NCBI RefSeq assembly: GCF_002741075.1
Contig: NZ_CP016634.1
Coordinates: 388,501-452,500 of the forward strand
Origin: Pseudomonas putida
GTDB taxonomy: Bacteria > Pseudomonadota > Gammaproteobacteria > Pseudomonadales > Pseudomonadaceae
DNA length: 64,000 nt
Direction of reading: 5' to 3'
Part shown: positions 13,343 through 22,526 of the stretch, one piece after another
How the letters are laid out: each line of letters starts with the position of its first letter
How positions within the stretch are numbered: the first letter of the stretch is position 1
Translations under genes and position numbers: made by a program
The notes under the pieces: model-generated
The model's database searches: none
Told to the model about the DNA's origin: nothing
The model's input: the letters and a program-made list of their open reading frames with translations, nothing else

Positions 13343-13876
13343 ATGGCTTTAACATCCCGCAAGCGCGCATTCATCGCCGCGCTGAGGGAAGGTGCGTCCA
13401 ATCGGGATGCGGCTGTGGCGGCCGGCTATTCGGAGAAGACAGCGTCTGCGGCGGGCTCTCGGCTGGTGAAGGACAAGGACGTAGCCGCCGAGTTGGCCAA
13501 GCTGCGTGCCCTGGGTCTGATGCCGCCAGATGTTAAAGCGCATGTTAAAACCAAGGATGCGTCGGAGCCATCGACGCAGGCCGAGTCGGAGACCGAACCG
13601 GCTGCCGCAAAGGACGATCACGCCGCCCCGGAGCCTGCCGGCTTCGACCTGATGCAGGCACTACTGCATCGCGACCCGAAAGACTTCTTGCTGTCGGTGA
13701 TGAACGACCTTGGGTCGGAACCGAAGCTACGGGTCGATGCAGCCAAGGCTCTGATGCCCTTCATTCATCCCCGCAAAGGGGAAAGCGGCAAGAAAGACCA
13801 GGCTCAGGCCAAAGCTGAACAAGCCGCCACTGGCAAATTCGGCGCCCGCCGCGGCCCACTGCGCTCGGTGAAATAA
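13343..13876 (+). CDS. Terminase small subunit
   Basis: This 177-residue protein has an N-terminal HTH typical of the Terminase_2 family (SRKRAFIAALREGASNRDAA, then AGYSEKTASAAGSRLVKD). A low-complexity acidic linker (about 70-95) precedes a helical part ending in a basic tail. It should recognise the packaging site on phage DNA and hand it to TerL. The stop codon shares a base with the TerL start. GC and codon use match the rest of the head module. Confidence 0.85.
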   Translation: MALTSRKRAFIAALREGASNRDAAVAAGYSEKTASAAGSRLVKDKDVAAELAKLRALGLMPPDVKAHVKTKDASEPSTQAESETEPAAAKDDHAAPEPAGFDLMQALLHRDPKDFLLSVMNDLGSEPKLRVDAAKALMPFIHPRKGESGKKDQAQAKAEQAATGKFGARRGPLRSVK

Positions 13877-15561
13877 TGGAGTGGACAACTGCATGCCCCG
13901 ATTGGGAGCAGCGCATCGTTGCGCGCCAAAGCTTGATCCCGTTCAAGCCGCTCTTCCCGGCTGAAGCCGAGGAAGCGCTCGATGTGTTCGGCGCCCTGCG
14001 AATGGTTGACGCCACTGGCAGTCCGCTGATGTGCGAGACCGTCCGCGACTGGGTGAATCAGTTCGTCGCCGCCATCTTCGGCGCGTATGACCCGGACGAG
14101 GGTCGGCGTCTGGTCAGCGAATTCATGCTGCTGATCAGCAAGAAGAACGGTAAGTCGACCATTGCGGCGGGCATCATGCTCACCGCTCTGATCCTCAACT
14201 GGCGACCATCTGGCGAGTTCATCATCCTGGCGCCGACGAAGGAGATCGCCGACAACTCCTACATTCCGATCCGCGACATGGTCCGGGCGGATGAGGAGCT
14301 GGACGCACTGCTCAAGGTTCAGGACCATTTGCGCACGGTCACCCACCGGCAGACCAATGCCACGCTCAAGGTGGTGGCTGCCGACAGCGAGACAGTGTCC
14401 GGCAAGAAGGCGATTGGCGTTTTCGTTGACGAGCTATGGGTGTTCGGCAAGCGTGCCAACGCCGAGGCGATGTTACGGGAAGCCACTGGCGGCCTGGCCT
14501 CTCGCCCCGAGGGCTTCATCATCTGGGCAACCACCCAGTCCGATGCGCCCCCGGCCGGTGTCTTCCGGCAGAAGCTGATGTACGCCCGTAAGGTGCGGGA
14601 CGGCGAGATCATCGACAAGTCGTTCCTGCCGGTGCTGTACGAGTTTCCGAAGGCGATGCTCGATGCCGGTGCCCACCGGGACTTCTCCAACGCCTACATA
14701 ACCAACCCTAACCTGGGGCTGTCGGTGGATGAGCCGTTCATCGAGCGCGGCTATGCCCAGGCTCAGATGGATGGGGAAGAGTCTTTCCGTGGGTTCCTGG
14801 CCAAGCACCTTAACGTCGAGATCGGACTAGCCCTGCTGTCGGACCGCTGGGCCGGTGCCGACTACTGGGAGCGGCAGGCCTCTGACGACTGCCGAACCCT
14901 GAATGACTTACTCGAGCGCTGCGAGGTGATCGACATTGGTATCGACGGCGGCGGTCTGGATGACTTGCTTGGTTTCGCCGCTGTCGGGCGCGAGCGGGAC
15001 ACCCGGCGTTGGCTGACCTGGACACATGCCTGGGCGCACCCGTCCGTGTTGGAGCGCCGCAAGGCCGAGGCGCCGCGCATCCGCGACTTTGCCAACGACG
15101 GTCACCTGACCCTGGTAGAGCGAATCGGTGATGACGTCGACCAGATCTCTGAGCTGGTTGCCCTGGTGGAGGAGGCCGGCCTGCTTGATCAGGTGGGCCT
15201 CGACCCGGTCGGCATCGGCGCAATCCTTGATGCCTTGGAGGCCCGCGGCATTCCTCGCGAGAAGATCGGCGGCGTGAAGCAGGGCTACACACTAGGCGGC
15301 GCGATCAAGACCGCCGAACGCAAGCTTGCCGAAGGCGGCCTGTGGCATGGCGGCCAGCCCATGATGGCCTGGTGCTGTGGCAACGCCCGTGTAGAGCCTC
15401 GCGGAAACGCAATCCTCATCACCAAGCAGGCCAGCGGCTCGGCAAAAATCGACCCGCTGATGGCGCTTTTCAACGCCGTGACGCTCCTGGCTCTCAACCC
15501 GGAAGCCCAGGGCGGAATGGGTGACTACCTGGATAACGGGTTCTTCGGACTTATAGGCTGA
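13876..15561 (+). CDS. Terminase large subunit
   Basis: At 561 residues the length fits Terminase_1/HK97-type TerL. The ATPase shows a Walker-A-like SKKNGKST (88-95) and Walker B VFVDELW (about 182-188). A C-terminal RNase-H-like nuclease contains IDIGIDGGG (around 353-361) and a second acidic stretch (GLDPVGIGAILD). It powers DNA translocation into the prohead and makes the packaging cuts. The HNH gene upstream and the portal downstream complete the packaging module. Confidence 0.95.
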   Translation: MEWTTACPDWEQRIVARQSLIPFKPLFPAEAEEALDVFGALRMVDATGSPLMCETVRDWVNQFVAAIFGAYDPDEGRRLVSEFMLLISKKNGKSTIAAGIMLTALILNWRPSGEFIILAPTKEIADNSYIPIRDMVRADEELDALLKVQDHLRTVTHRQTNATLKVVAADSETVSGKKAIGVFVDELWVFGKRANAEAMLREATGGLASRPEGFIIWATTQSDAPPAGVFRQKLMYARKVRDGEIIDKSFLPVLYEFPKAMLDAGAHRDFSNAYITNPNLGLSVDEPFIERGYAQAQMDGEESFRGFLAKHLNVEIGLALLSDRWAGADYWERQASDDCRTLNDLLERCEVIDIGIDGGGLDDLLGFAAVGRERDTRRWLTWTHAWAHPSVLERRKAEAPRIRDFANDGHLTLVERIGDDVDQISELVALVEEAGLLDQVGLDPVGIGAILDALEARGIPREKIGGVKQGYTLGGAIKTAERKLAEGGLWHGGQPMMAWCCGNARVEPRGNAILITKQASGSAKIDPLMALFNAVTLLALNPEAQGGMGDYLDNGFFGLIG

Positions 15562-15563
15562 CC

Positions 15564-16775
15564 ATGGCATTCAAATGGTACAACCCCATGACCTGGGGCT
15601 TCTTCGGCTTTACCGACCCGACCACGGGCGACTATGTCGAGGTTGATCTTGAGGTCGGTGGCAAGCGCACCAAGGCCGGCGTGCGGGTCACCGTCAAGAC
15701 AGCCCTGTCGATCAGCATGGTCTGGTCCTGCGTCAAGATCCTTTCCGAGTCTCTGAGCGGGTTACCGCTCAAGCTGTACGAGGACAAGGAGGGCGGGCGG
15801 GCGCTGGTCACCGGGAGCGACCGGATGCTCAAGCTGCTGCGTAAGCCGAACCCCTACATGACCCGGTTGAACTTCCTGAAGTTCGTGGTCGTGAACATGG
15901 CGTTGCGCGGCAACGCGTTCGCCCTGATCGAGCGCAACATCCACAACGAGCCGATTGGTCTGGTGCCGCTGGACGGTCGGACCGTGAAGATCGACACCGA
16001 CGACGAGCTGATTTATCTGGTCACCCCCAAGGAGGGAGATCCGTTCCCGGTCTCGCCGGAGCACATGCTGCACTTCAAGCTGTTCAGCCTGGACGGCATC
16101 GTCGGTCTCTCGCCCATCGAGCACCAGGCCGAGACCATGGGCCTGGCCAAGTCTGGTCAGCAGTGGTCAGCCCGCTTCATGCGCAAGGGCGGATTTACGG
16201 GTGGCTACGTCATCTACGAGCAGTTCCTCACCAAAGCCCAACAGACTCAGGTCATGGAGAAGTTCCCCGATGTGCGCAAGGCCGACGCTGACGATATCGG
16301 CAAGATGGCGATCCTGCAGGGTAACCCCAAGATCGTCCCGGCTGGCATCAGCCAGAAGGACGCACAGTTCATCGAGTCGCAGCAGTTCCAGGAGGAAGCC
16401 CTGGCGGGCATCTACGGCGTACCGCTGTGGCTGGCCAACCGCGCCGGCAAGACCTCGATCATGGGCTCGAACCTGGAGCAACAGCTCACCGGGTTTATCA
16501 CCTTCGGCCTGAAACCCTACATCGACGCGGTCGAAGACGAACTCAACGACAAGCTATTCCGCTCAACGACCCGATTCGTGGAATTCGTGGTCGAGGGCCT
16601 GCTGCGCGCGGACAGCGCCGGGCGTGCCGCTTACTTCCAGGCTGCGCTTGGCGGCTCTGGCGGCTCTGGTTGGCTTTCCATCGACGAGGTCCGCGAGAAA
16701 GAAAACTACCCGCCGCTGGGCGGCGACTACGCCCGGGTCACCCGGTGGGAGATGCAAAACAATGGCGAACCTTGA
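15564..16775 (+). CDS. Portal protein, HK97 family
   Basis: The 403-residue length and the motifs SISMVWSCVKILSESLSGLP near residue 50, GNAFALIERN (around 114) and GKTSIMGSNLEQQLTGF (around 292) are characteristic of HK97-family portals. The portal dodecamer forms the vertex through which DNA enters and to which the tail attaches. It begins 2 bases after the TerL stop, and its end overlaps the prohead protease gene by 14 bases. Confidence 0.95.
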   Translation: MAFKWYNPMTWGFFGFTDPTTGDYVEVDLEVGGKRTKAGVRVTVKTALSISMVWSCVKILSESLSGLPLKLYEDKEGGRALVTGSDRMLKLLRKPNPYMTRLNFLKFVVVNMALRGNAFALIERNIHNEPIGLVPLDGRTVKIDTDDELIYLVTPKEGDPFPVSPEHMLHFKLFSLDGIVGLSPIEHQAETMGLAKSGQQWSARFMRKGGFTGGYVIYEQFLTKAQQTQVMEKFPDVRKADADDIGKMAILQGNPKIVPAGISQKDAQFIESQQFQEEALAGIYGVPLWLANRAGKTSIMGSNLEQQLTGFITFGLKPYIDAVEDELNDKLFRSTTRFVEFVVEGLLRADSAGRAAYFQAALGGSGGSGWLSIDEVREKENYPPLGGDYARVTRWEMQNNGEP

Positions 16776-17403
16776 ATGCCCGTTCGAACTCAAGTCCGTT
16801 GACGAAGCCGGCAATTTTGAGGGCTACGCCGCGGTATTCAACAACGTTGACCTCGGTGACGACGTGATCTTGCCCGGTGCTTTCACCCGGGTGAAGGCAA
16901 CTCGAGGCGGCAAGTTGAAGCTGGCCTTGTATCACGACCTGACCCGCCTGGTTGGCGCCGCCGATTACCGCCAGGACGACCACGGCCTGTACCTCAAAGG
17001 CCAGGTTAACCTCAACGTCAGCTATGCCCGAGACGCCTACGAGCTGATGAAGTCGGACATCCTCGACAGCATGTCGATTGGCTTCAACACCATTCAGGCG
17101 GATCCCGGTGAGCGTGACGGGCGCCGGGTCCGCGTCATCAAGGAGGCTGAGCTGTGGGAGGCCTCCTTCGTCCCGTTCGGCATGAACCCCAAGGCGCAAG
17201 TCCTCAGCGTCAAGTCGGACATCAGGCTTTTCGAAAAGGCCCTGCGCGAACGCATGGGCCTCTCGCAGAAGGAAGCGGCGGCAGTCGCTTCGCTCGGCTA
17301 CACCGCGCTACGCCGTGACGGCGGGAGCGAGGCCACGGCGATCGTGGATGAGCTGAAAGAAATTCCCAACTTGTTCACCCAATATTTTGGAGTATCGCCA
17401 TGA
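16762..17403 (+). CDS. Prohead maturation protease, S78/HK97 family
   Basis: I start this 213-residue protein at the ATG at 16762, inside the portal 3' end; the longer in-frame extension lacks protease character. The N-terminal GNFEGYAAVFNNVDLGDDVI is the U35/S78 signature. The likely catalytic residues are His58 (in LYHDLTRLVG) and Ser105 (in DSMSIGFN), with a glutamate in ELWEASFVPFG. It removes the scaffolding N-terminus of the capsid protein during head maturation. The capsid gene follows with a 4-base overlap. Confidence 0.9.
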   Translation: MANLECPFELKSVDEAGNFEGYAAVFNNVDLGDDVILPGAFTRVKATRGGKLKLALYHDLTRLVGAADYRQDDHGLYLKGQVNLNVSYARDAYELMKSDILDSMSIGFNTIQADPGERDGRRVRVIKEAELWEASFVPFGMNPKAQVLSVKSDIRLFEKALRERMGLSQKEAAAVASLGYTALRRDGGSEATAIVDELKEIPNLFTQYFGVSP

Positions 17404-18602
17404 GCGAAGTTAAAGAAATCAAGGATTCCATCGAGCTGCAACTGAAGAGCGGCTTCGGCGAACTGCAGAAGAAATACGACGCGGCCATGGAAGAGGTCCA
17501 GAAGGGCAACCAGGTCACCGGCGAGCTGAAGAAGCAGATCGAAGACACCAAGGGCGAGCTGCAGAAGGTCATCGACCAGGTCGTGGATCTGGAGCAGAAA
17601 GGCGTCAAGCTGCGTGGCCAGCCGGGCGAGGGCAAGAGCTTCATCGACATGATCAAGGGCGATGACAGTTACAAAGCCCTGTCGTCGAATTCGGCTAGCC
17701 GTGCCGAGATCGAGGTCACCAAGTCTGACCTGGCCGCCATGAAGGAAGTGAAGGTCACAAGTGCCGGTGTTGTCGCGCCGGTGTATGACACCACCATCCA
17801 GCCAGGCATTCGCCAAGAGCTGAGAATCCGCGACCTACTCACCGCTATCCCGGTCACTGGCCAGAACTACACCTACTTCCGTGAGAAGCTGCATACTCGC
17901 GGCGCCGGCATGGTAGCAGAGGGTGGCTCCAAGCCAACCAGCGACGTGACTTTCGAATCGGCAACCGATCGCGTCAAAAAGATCGCGGTTTGGATGCCTG
18001 TGACCGAAGAAGCGCTGGCAGACGTTCCCCAAATGCAGGGGTATATCCAGGAACTGCTGCGCTACGACTTGAAGCTCGAAGAAGAAAACCAGATCCTCAA
18101 AGGCGATGGTATTGGCGAAAACCTGAACGGTCTTATGACCCAGGCCACCATTTACGACGCCAACTTGACCAAAGCAGGCGATACCTCGATCGACATCGTG
18201 CGCCGCGGCATCTATCAGGTTCGCAAGCAGTCGAAGTTGTCCGCCGATGGCGTCGTGATGAGCGAGCTCGATTGGATGAACATCGAGCTGCAAAAGGATG
18301 GGGAAAACCGCTACCTGTTCGCCAACCTGCAGGGCCTGGTCACCCCGATCCTCTGGGGTCGTCCGGTCATTACCTCGGACAGCATGGACGAGGGTGATGC
18401 CGACTCTGGCGGCGAGTTCCTGATCGCCAACTTCGCCCGCGCTGCAATCCTCTTCGACCGCATGAGCTATCTGTTCAAAATGGGCCTGATCAACGACATG
18501 TTCATCAAGAACATGATCGCGCTGCTGGCTGAAGAGCGTCTGGGCCTCGGCGTCCGTCGCAAAGAAGCGCTGGTCAAGGGCAACTTCCCAGTCGCCGCGT
18601 AA
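17400..18602 (+). CDS. Major capsid protein, HK97 fold
   Basis: This 400-residue protein has a coiled-coil N-terminal delta/scaffold domain (about 1-105, including LKKQIEDTKGELQKVIDQV). The HK97-type shell domain follows, with TTIQPGIRQELRIRDLLTAI and MVAEGGSKP in its N-arm and E-loop region, and RRKEALVKGNF at the end. The upstream S78 protease should cleave near residue 105. TTGGAG serves as ribosome site. Whether the shell forms HK97-type crosslinks cannot be judged. Confidence 0.95.
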   Translation: MSEVKEIKDSIELQLKSGFGELQKKYDAAMEEVQKGNQVTGELKKQIEDTKGELQKVIDQVVDLEQKGVKLRGQPGEGKSFIDMIKGDDSYKALSSNSASRAEIEVTKSDLAAMKEVKVTSAGVVAPVYDTTIQPGIRQELRIRDLLTAIPVTGQNYTYFREKLHTRGAGMVAEGGSKPTSDVTFESATDRVKKIAVWMPVTEEALADVPQMQGYIQELLRYDLKLEEENQILKGDGIGENLNGLMTQATIYDANLTKAGDTSIDIVRRGIYQVRKQSKLSADGVVMSELDWMNIELQKDGENRYLFANLQGLVTPILWGRPVITSDSMDEGDADSGGEFLIANFARAAILFDRMSYLFKMGLINDMFIKNMIALLAEERLGLGVRRKEALVKGNFPVAA

Positions 18603-18615
18603 CCCACTCATAGCG

Positions 18616-18641
18616 AAGGCCGGCCAGTCGCCGGCCTTTTG
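18616..18641 (+). terminator. Hairpin terminator after the capsid gene
   Basis: Perfect 8-base stem AAGGCCGG / CCGGCCTT with a 7-base loop and a short T-run. It likely tempers transcription of the connector genes, giving more capsid mRNA. Confidence 0.7.
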
Positions 18642-18655
18642 CATCTGGAGGCAGC

Positions 18656-19012
18656 ATGAAAATCAAGATTCTGTGGGGCTTCGTTGGCAATGGCGCTTTG
18701 CTCAAGGCTGATTCGAACAAGATCAAGGCCGGCAAAACCTTCGATGACGCGGACGACGAGTACGCTTATACCCTGATCGGCAAGGGTTTGGCCGTTGAAG
18801 TCGATGCTAATGGCAAGCCCCGGACGGCCAAGCCGAAGGAAACCAAACCTGCGGCGCCCAAAGAGGACAAGGCCGCCGCTGACAAGGCTGCTGCTGAGAA
18901 GGCGGCGGCCGAGCAAGCTGCAGCAGAAAAGGAGGCCGCTGACAAAGCCGCCGCCGAGAAAGCGGCTGCGGAGAAGGCTGCCGCAGAAAAAGCCGCTGCC
19001 GAGGCCAAGTAA
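18656..19012 (+). CDS. Phage protein with Ala-Lys-Glu repeat tail
   Basis: The first 50 residues of this 118-residue protein (MKIKILWGFVGNGALLKADS... LIGKGLAVEV) resemble the small domain found after capsid genes in many phages, including the FluMu N-terminal type. Residues about 68-118 are repeats of AAAEK and AADK, a TolA-like rigid helix. It may be a head-decoration or assembly protein. It has a strong TGGAGG ribosome site and abuts the connector gene. Confidence 0.7.
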   Translation: MKIKILWGFVGNGALLKADSNKIKAGKTFDDADDEYAYTLIGKGLAVEVDANGKPRTAKPKETKPAAPKEDKAAADKAAAEKAAAEQAAAEKEAADKAAAEKAAAEKAAAEKAAAEAK

Positions 19013-19312
19013 ATGATCGACCTGGCCAACGTGAAGATGCACCTGCGGGTCGATGGCGATGAAGAAGACGCCTTGATCGGCGGCTACATCGAGGCGGCTA
19101 AGGCCCACATCGAGCAGCATTGCGACCGAAAGCTGGTGGAGGTCGATCCAGTTGAGCCAGACGAGATGGGGCTGACCCGCGACGTCGAGCAGGCCGTCCT
19201 TCTGCTGGTCGGGCACTGGTACGCCAACCGCGAGGCTGTCGGAGTGGGAACCGTCGCCACAGCCATGCCGCTCGCGGTCGAAAGGCTGCTCTGGTACAGG
19301 AAGCGATTCTAA
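19013..19312 (+). CDS. Head-tail connector, HK97 gp6-like
   Basis: This 99-residue protein has the gp6-like DNA-packaging pattern: LANVKMHLRVDGDEEDALI, then YIEAAKAHIEQHCDRKL and a C-terminal LLLVGHWYANREAV. The family forms a ring below the portal. It starts directly after the preceding stop codon and shares a base with the next gene. Confidence 0.85.
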   Translation: MIDLANVKMHLRVDGDEEDALIGGYIEAAKAHIEQHCDRKLVEVDPVEPDEMGLTRDVEQAVLLLVGHWYANREAVGVGTVATAMPLAVERLLWYRKRF

Positions 19313-19674
19313 TGGCGCAGCTTGATCCGCCTGCTGGCGAGCTCGATCGCCGCATCACTATTCGCCTGCGTGAGGATCATCCGCTGCATGCGGCTGATCT
19401 AGAGTCGGTGTTCACTGAGCCTCGTCACCGCTGGGCAAAAGTCCGTGCGGTGGGTACCGCTGTGTACACCGACAGCGTGCAGACTGACGACAAGATCACC
19501 CATCGCGTATGGGTGCGCCTCCTTCAAGGAGTGACGACTTCCCACGAAGTGGTAACTGGTGGCGTGGTCTATCGCGTCAAGCGCAGCGCCCCATGGGGTG
19601 CAGGGAAGCGCTTCACACTACTGGAGGTCGAGGAACTTGGCCAGGCATCGGTAGGAGGTGGGATCTATGGCTAA
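19312..19674 (+). CDS. Head closure (head-tail adaptor) protein
   Basis: This 120-residue protein matches the SPP1 gp16 / HK97 gp7 adaptor family: GELDRRITIRLRED at the start, HRWAKVRAVGT in the middle and FTLLEVEEL near the end. It closes the connector and prevents DNA leakage before tail joining. Neighbours on both sides are connector proteins. Confidence 0.8.
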   Translation: MAQLDPPAGELDRRITIRLREDHPLHAADLESVFTEPRHRWAKVRAVGTAVYTDSVQTDDKITHRVWVRLLQGVTTSHEVVTGGVVYRVKRSAPWGAGKRFTLLEVEELGQASVGGGIYG

Positions 19675-20170
19675 CTCGGCAACGCTCGATGGCTATATGC
19701 ATATCGAAGGCTTCGACCAGTTCGGGCGGGAAATCTTCGACAAGAAGGAAATCCGCAAGGGAATGCGCAGGGCGGGCCGTGTGGTTACGCGCCGCGCGCA
19801 ACTCAACCTTGCCCTGGCCCGCGGGCAGAACAACTACCCGGTCAACAGGACGGGGCGGACCGTCGAGTCCATCACCTTCAAGGTATCCCGCTCTGGGTTC
19901 CTGGTGAAGATCGCTCCGCGCAAGACGCCTGATATGCCTGAGTACTACCCAGCTTACCTGCACTACGGCGTGAAGCAGGGAGCCCGGGTTCGAGGGCTTG
20001 AATCGGGCAAGCGCCGCAAAAAGGGCGAGCGTGCCGCCGCTGTGGCACAACGTGCCAACGGCGCTTGGCGCATCGAGCCGCGCGCAAACTACATGGAAGA
20101 TGCTCTGCAGGACGAAAAGGACCAGGTTCAGTCGATTCTCCGGGCTGCATTCGCGGCTGCTCTCCCATAA
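19667..20170 (+). CDS. HK97 gp10-like tail completion protein
   Basis: This 167-residue protein starts at the ATG at 19667, 6 bases after a GGTGGG site, overlapping the adaptor gene by 8 bases. The features ALARGQNNYPVNRTGRTVES, YYPAYLHYGVKQGAR and ANYMEDALQ match the HK97-gp10 family of neck/tail completion proteins. It is the last HK97-like gene; the Mu-like tail genes begin after it, so it sits at the mosaic junction. Confidence 0.85.
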   Translation: MANSATLDGYMHIEGFDQFGREIFDKKEIRKGMRRAGRVVTRRAQLNLALARGQNNYPVNRTGRTVESITFKVSRSGFLVKIAPRKTPDMPEYYPAYLHYGVKQGARVRGLESGKRRKKGERAAAVAQRANGAWRIEPRANYMEDALQDEKDQVQSILRAAFAAALP

Positions 20171-20200
20171 CCATGGGCCGCCAGGCCCGGACCCTCAGCA

Positions 20201-20791
20201 ATGAAAATTTCTCCCATCATCGCGCACCTGCGCGAGTACTGCCCGAGCCTGGCTGATCGGGTATCGGGCGGCATTGACCTGGAGGCAGTGAGCCAGTCGG
20301 TGCTGCTGAAGAGCCCATCGGCCTACGTCATTGCGGCAGACGACAAGGCGGGTGACAACCGAGCGCAAAACGCGGTGTTGCAGGACATCGAGGATCGCTT
20401 CGAAGTCGTCTTGGCCATGGACACCAAGGACGAGCGGGGCCAGCAGGCCTCGGACCTGCTGCATGACTTCCGCAAAGAGCTGTGGCGGGCGCTGGTTGGC
20501 TGGAAGCCGGATGCTGAGTACGACCCGGTCGTCTATGACGGTGGCGGCCTGGTGCTAATCAACCGGGCACGGGTGGTCTATCGCTTCAGCTTCTCGGCAG
20601 GGTTCCAGCTTGGCCGCAACCGGCCGACGGACCCTGCTGAAACTTGGCACGAGCATGAGCTCGACGGCTTGCCGCCGTTTACCGGGGCGACCATCAACAT
20701 GGATTGCATCGACCCGGCTGACCCCAACCTGCAGAGCCCCGGCCCAGACGGGCGCATCGAAGTGACATTTTCTGGAGACCCCGAACCATGA
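20201..20791 (+). CDS. Tail terminator, Mu gp37-like
   Basis: This 196-residue protein fits the gp37/tail terminator family of Mu-like phages, with SPIIAHLREYCPSLADRVSG near the start and a conserved LVGWKPD segment (about 108). It caps the contractile tail for joining to the head. The ribosome site is weak. It overlaps the DUF2635 gene by 4 bases, as in Mu-like tail operons. Confidence 0.75.
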   Translation: MKISPIIAHLREYCPSLADRVSGGIDLEAVSQSVLLKSPSAYVIAADDKAGDNRAQNAVLQDIEDRFEVVLAMDTKDERGQQASDLLHDFRKELWRALVGWKPDAEYDPVVYDGGGLVLINRARVVYRFSFSAGFQLGRNRPTDPAETWHEHELDGLPPFTGATINMDCIDPADPNLQSPGPDGRIEVTFSGDPEP

Positions 20792-20970
20792 CACAGCGCA
20801 TCACCGTGGTGCCGGCCGCTGGCCGCGCCGTGCCCGACCCCCAGGCGGGCGACCTGCTTCCGGCCGCTGGCCGCGAAGTCACCGACAGCGTCTGGTGGCG
20901 CCGTCGTCTGGCGGACGGTGACATCACCGTCAAAGAGCCCAAGGGCACCAAGAAAGAGGTAGCCAAGTAA
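20788..20970 (+). CDS. DUF2635 protein, Mu gp38-like
   Basis: A 60-residue protein with the DUF2635 features: a VVPAAGRAVPDP start, a V-WWRRRL segment and a lysine-rich end. In Mu-like phages this small gene always precedes the sheath. Its function is not known. It shares one base with the sheath start. Confidence 0.85.
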   Translation: MTQRITVVPAAGRAVPDPQAGDLLPAAGREVTDSVWWRRRLADGDITVKEPKGTKKEVAK

Positions 20971-22466
20971 TGGCCATCGGATTCAGCAACATCCCGGGCG
21001 ACATCCGTGTGCCCCTGTTTTACGCGGAAATGGACAACTCTGCGGCCAACACTGCCCAATCGGTTCTGCGCCGACTCATCGTTGCTCAGGTCAACGATGA
21101 CGCCACCGCCGAGGAAATCGGCAAGCTGGTCCTGGTTCCGAGCGTGGCCTTGGCCAAGTCCATCGGCGGCCAGGGCTCGATGCTGGCAGGCATGTACGAA
21201 ATCTGGCGCAAAGCCGATCCGGTTGGCGAGGTGTGGTGCCTGCCGCTGAAGGCCACCACAGGCGTGGCGGCTGCCGGCAAGGTGACCATCGCTGGAACCT
21301 CGACGGAGTCCGGCCTGCTGAGTCTTTATGTAGGTGGCGCCCGCGTCCAGGCTACCATCGTGAGCGGCGCCACGGCGGCCCAGGCTGCCGCCGCCCTGGC
21401 GGTGCAAGTCAACGCCGCTGTCGATCTGCCGGTTAAGGCTGAGGCCACCGATGGCGATATCATGCTGACCTGCAAGTGGAAGGGCGAGAGCGGCAATGAC
21501 ATCGCGCTGCAGATGAACCGCCTGGGCAAGACCAATGGCGAGGCGACGCCGGCGGGATTGACGGCGACCATCACAGCCATGGCTACCGGTGCTGGAACCC
21601 CAGACCAGGTGGATGCGCTGGCCGCTCTGGGCGATGAGCCCTTCGAGTTCATCTGCATGCCTTGGACCGACACCACCAGTCTGGACGCGTGGAAGCTGGC
21701 GATGGATGACAATGCCGGCCGCTGGTCCTGGGCCAAGCAGTTGTTCGGCCATGTCTACAGCGCTAAACGCGGCACTGTCGGCACCTTGGTGGCCGCCGGC
21801 CAGGCGCGTAACGATCAGCACGTCACGGTCCAGGGCTTGGAGCAAGGCGTGCCACAGCCGGTTTGGTTGGTGGCTGCATCCCTGGCGGCGCGCACGGCCT
21901 CGTTCATCTCGGCCGATGCGAGCCGTCCAACGCAGAGCGGGGCGATGCCGGGCATCGACGCAGCACCATCCAGCGATCGGTTCACGCTGACCGAACGCCA
22001 GTCCCTGCTGAGTTACGGCATCGCCACGGCCTACTTCGAAGGCGGCTCGATGCGCATCCAGCGCTCGATCACCACCTACCAGAAGAACGCCTATGGTCAG
22101 CCGGACAATTCGTATCTTGACAGCGAGACGATGCACCAGTCGGCGTACATCATCCGTAGCCTGAAGAATGTCATCACCAGCAAGTACGGACGCCACAAGC
22201 TGGCCGCCGATGGCACCCGTTTCGGCGCTGGCCAGCCCATCGTCACGCCCAGCACTATTCGCGGCGAGCTGATCGCGCTGTACGGCAAGCTGGAGAGCGA
22301 TGGCCACGTCGAGAACGCCGACCTGTTCGCCAAGTACCTGGTCGTTGAGCGAGACAGCAATGACCCGAGCCGGGTCAACGTGCTGTTCCCGCCTGACTAC
22401 ATCAACGGCCTGCGCATCTTCGCGCTGCTCAACCAGTTCCGTTTGCAATACGACGCCGCGGCCTAA
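20970..22466 (+). CDS. Contractile tail sheath protein, Mu gpL-like
   Basis: The 498-residue length fits Mu sheath. The start IGFSNIPGDIRVPLFYAEMD and the later CMPWTDTTSLDAWKLAMDD and RQSLLSYGIATAYFEGGSM are the conserved segments of this family. The sheath contracts to drive the tube through the host envelope. Its presence makes this phage a myovirus although the head is HK97-type. Confidence 0.95.
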   Translation: MAIGFSNIPGDIRVPLFYAEMDNSAANTAQSVLRRLIVAQVNDDATAEEIGKLVLVPSVALAKSIGGQGSMLAGMYEIWRKADPVGEVWCLPLKATTGVAAAGKVTIAGTSTESGLLSLYVGGARVQATIVSGATAAQAAAALAVQVNAAVDLPVKAEATDGDIMLTCKWKGESGNDIALQMNRLGKTNGEATPAGLTATITAMATGAGTPDQVDALAALGDEPFEFICMPWTDTTSLDAWKLAMDDNAGRWSWAKQLFGHVYSAKRGTVGTLVAAGQARNDQHVTVQGLEQGVPQPVWLVAASLAARTASFISADASRPTQSGAMPGIDAAPSSDRFTLTERQSLLSYGIATAYFEGGSMRIQRSITTYQKNAYGQPDNSYLDSETMHQSAYIIRSLKNVITSKYGRHKLAADGTRFGAGQPIVTPSTIRGELIALYGKLESDGHVENADLFAKYLVVERDSNDPSRVNVLFPPDYINGLRIFALLNQFRLQYDAAA

Positions 22467-22484
22467 CCCGGCCTGCATCACCAC

Positions 22485-22507
22485 AAGCCCGCCGAAGCGG
22501 GCTTTTT
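22485..22507 (+). terminator. Terminator-like hairpin between sheath and tube genes
   Basis: Perfect 8-base stem AAGCCCGC / GCGGGCTT with loop CGAA, followed by a T-run (five T including the stem end). It may shift the ratio of sheath to downstream tail transcripts. Confidence 0.75.
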
Positions 22508-22526
22508 CATTTCTGGAGACAAGACC

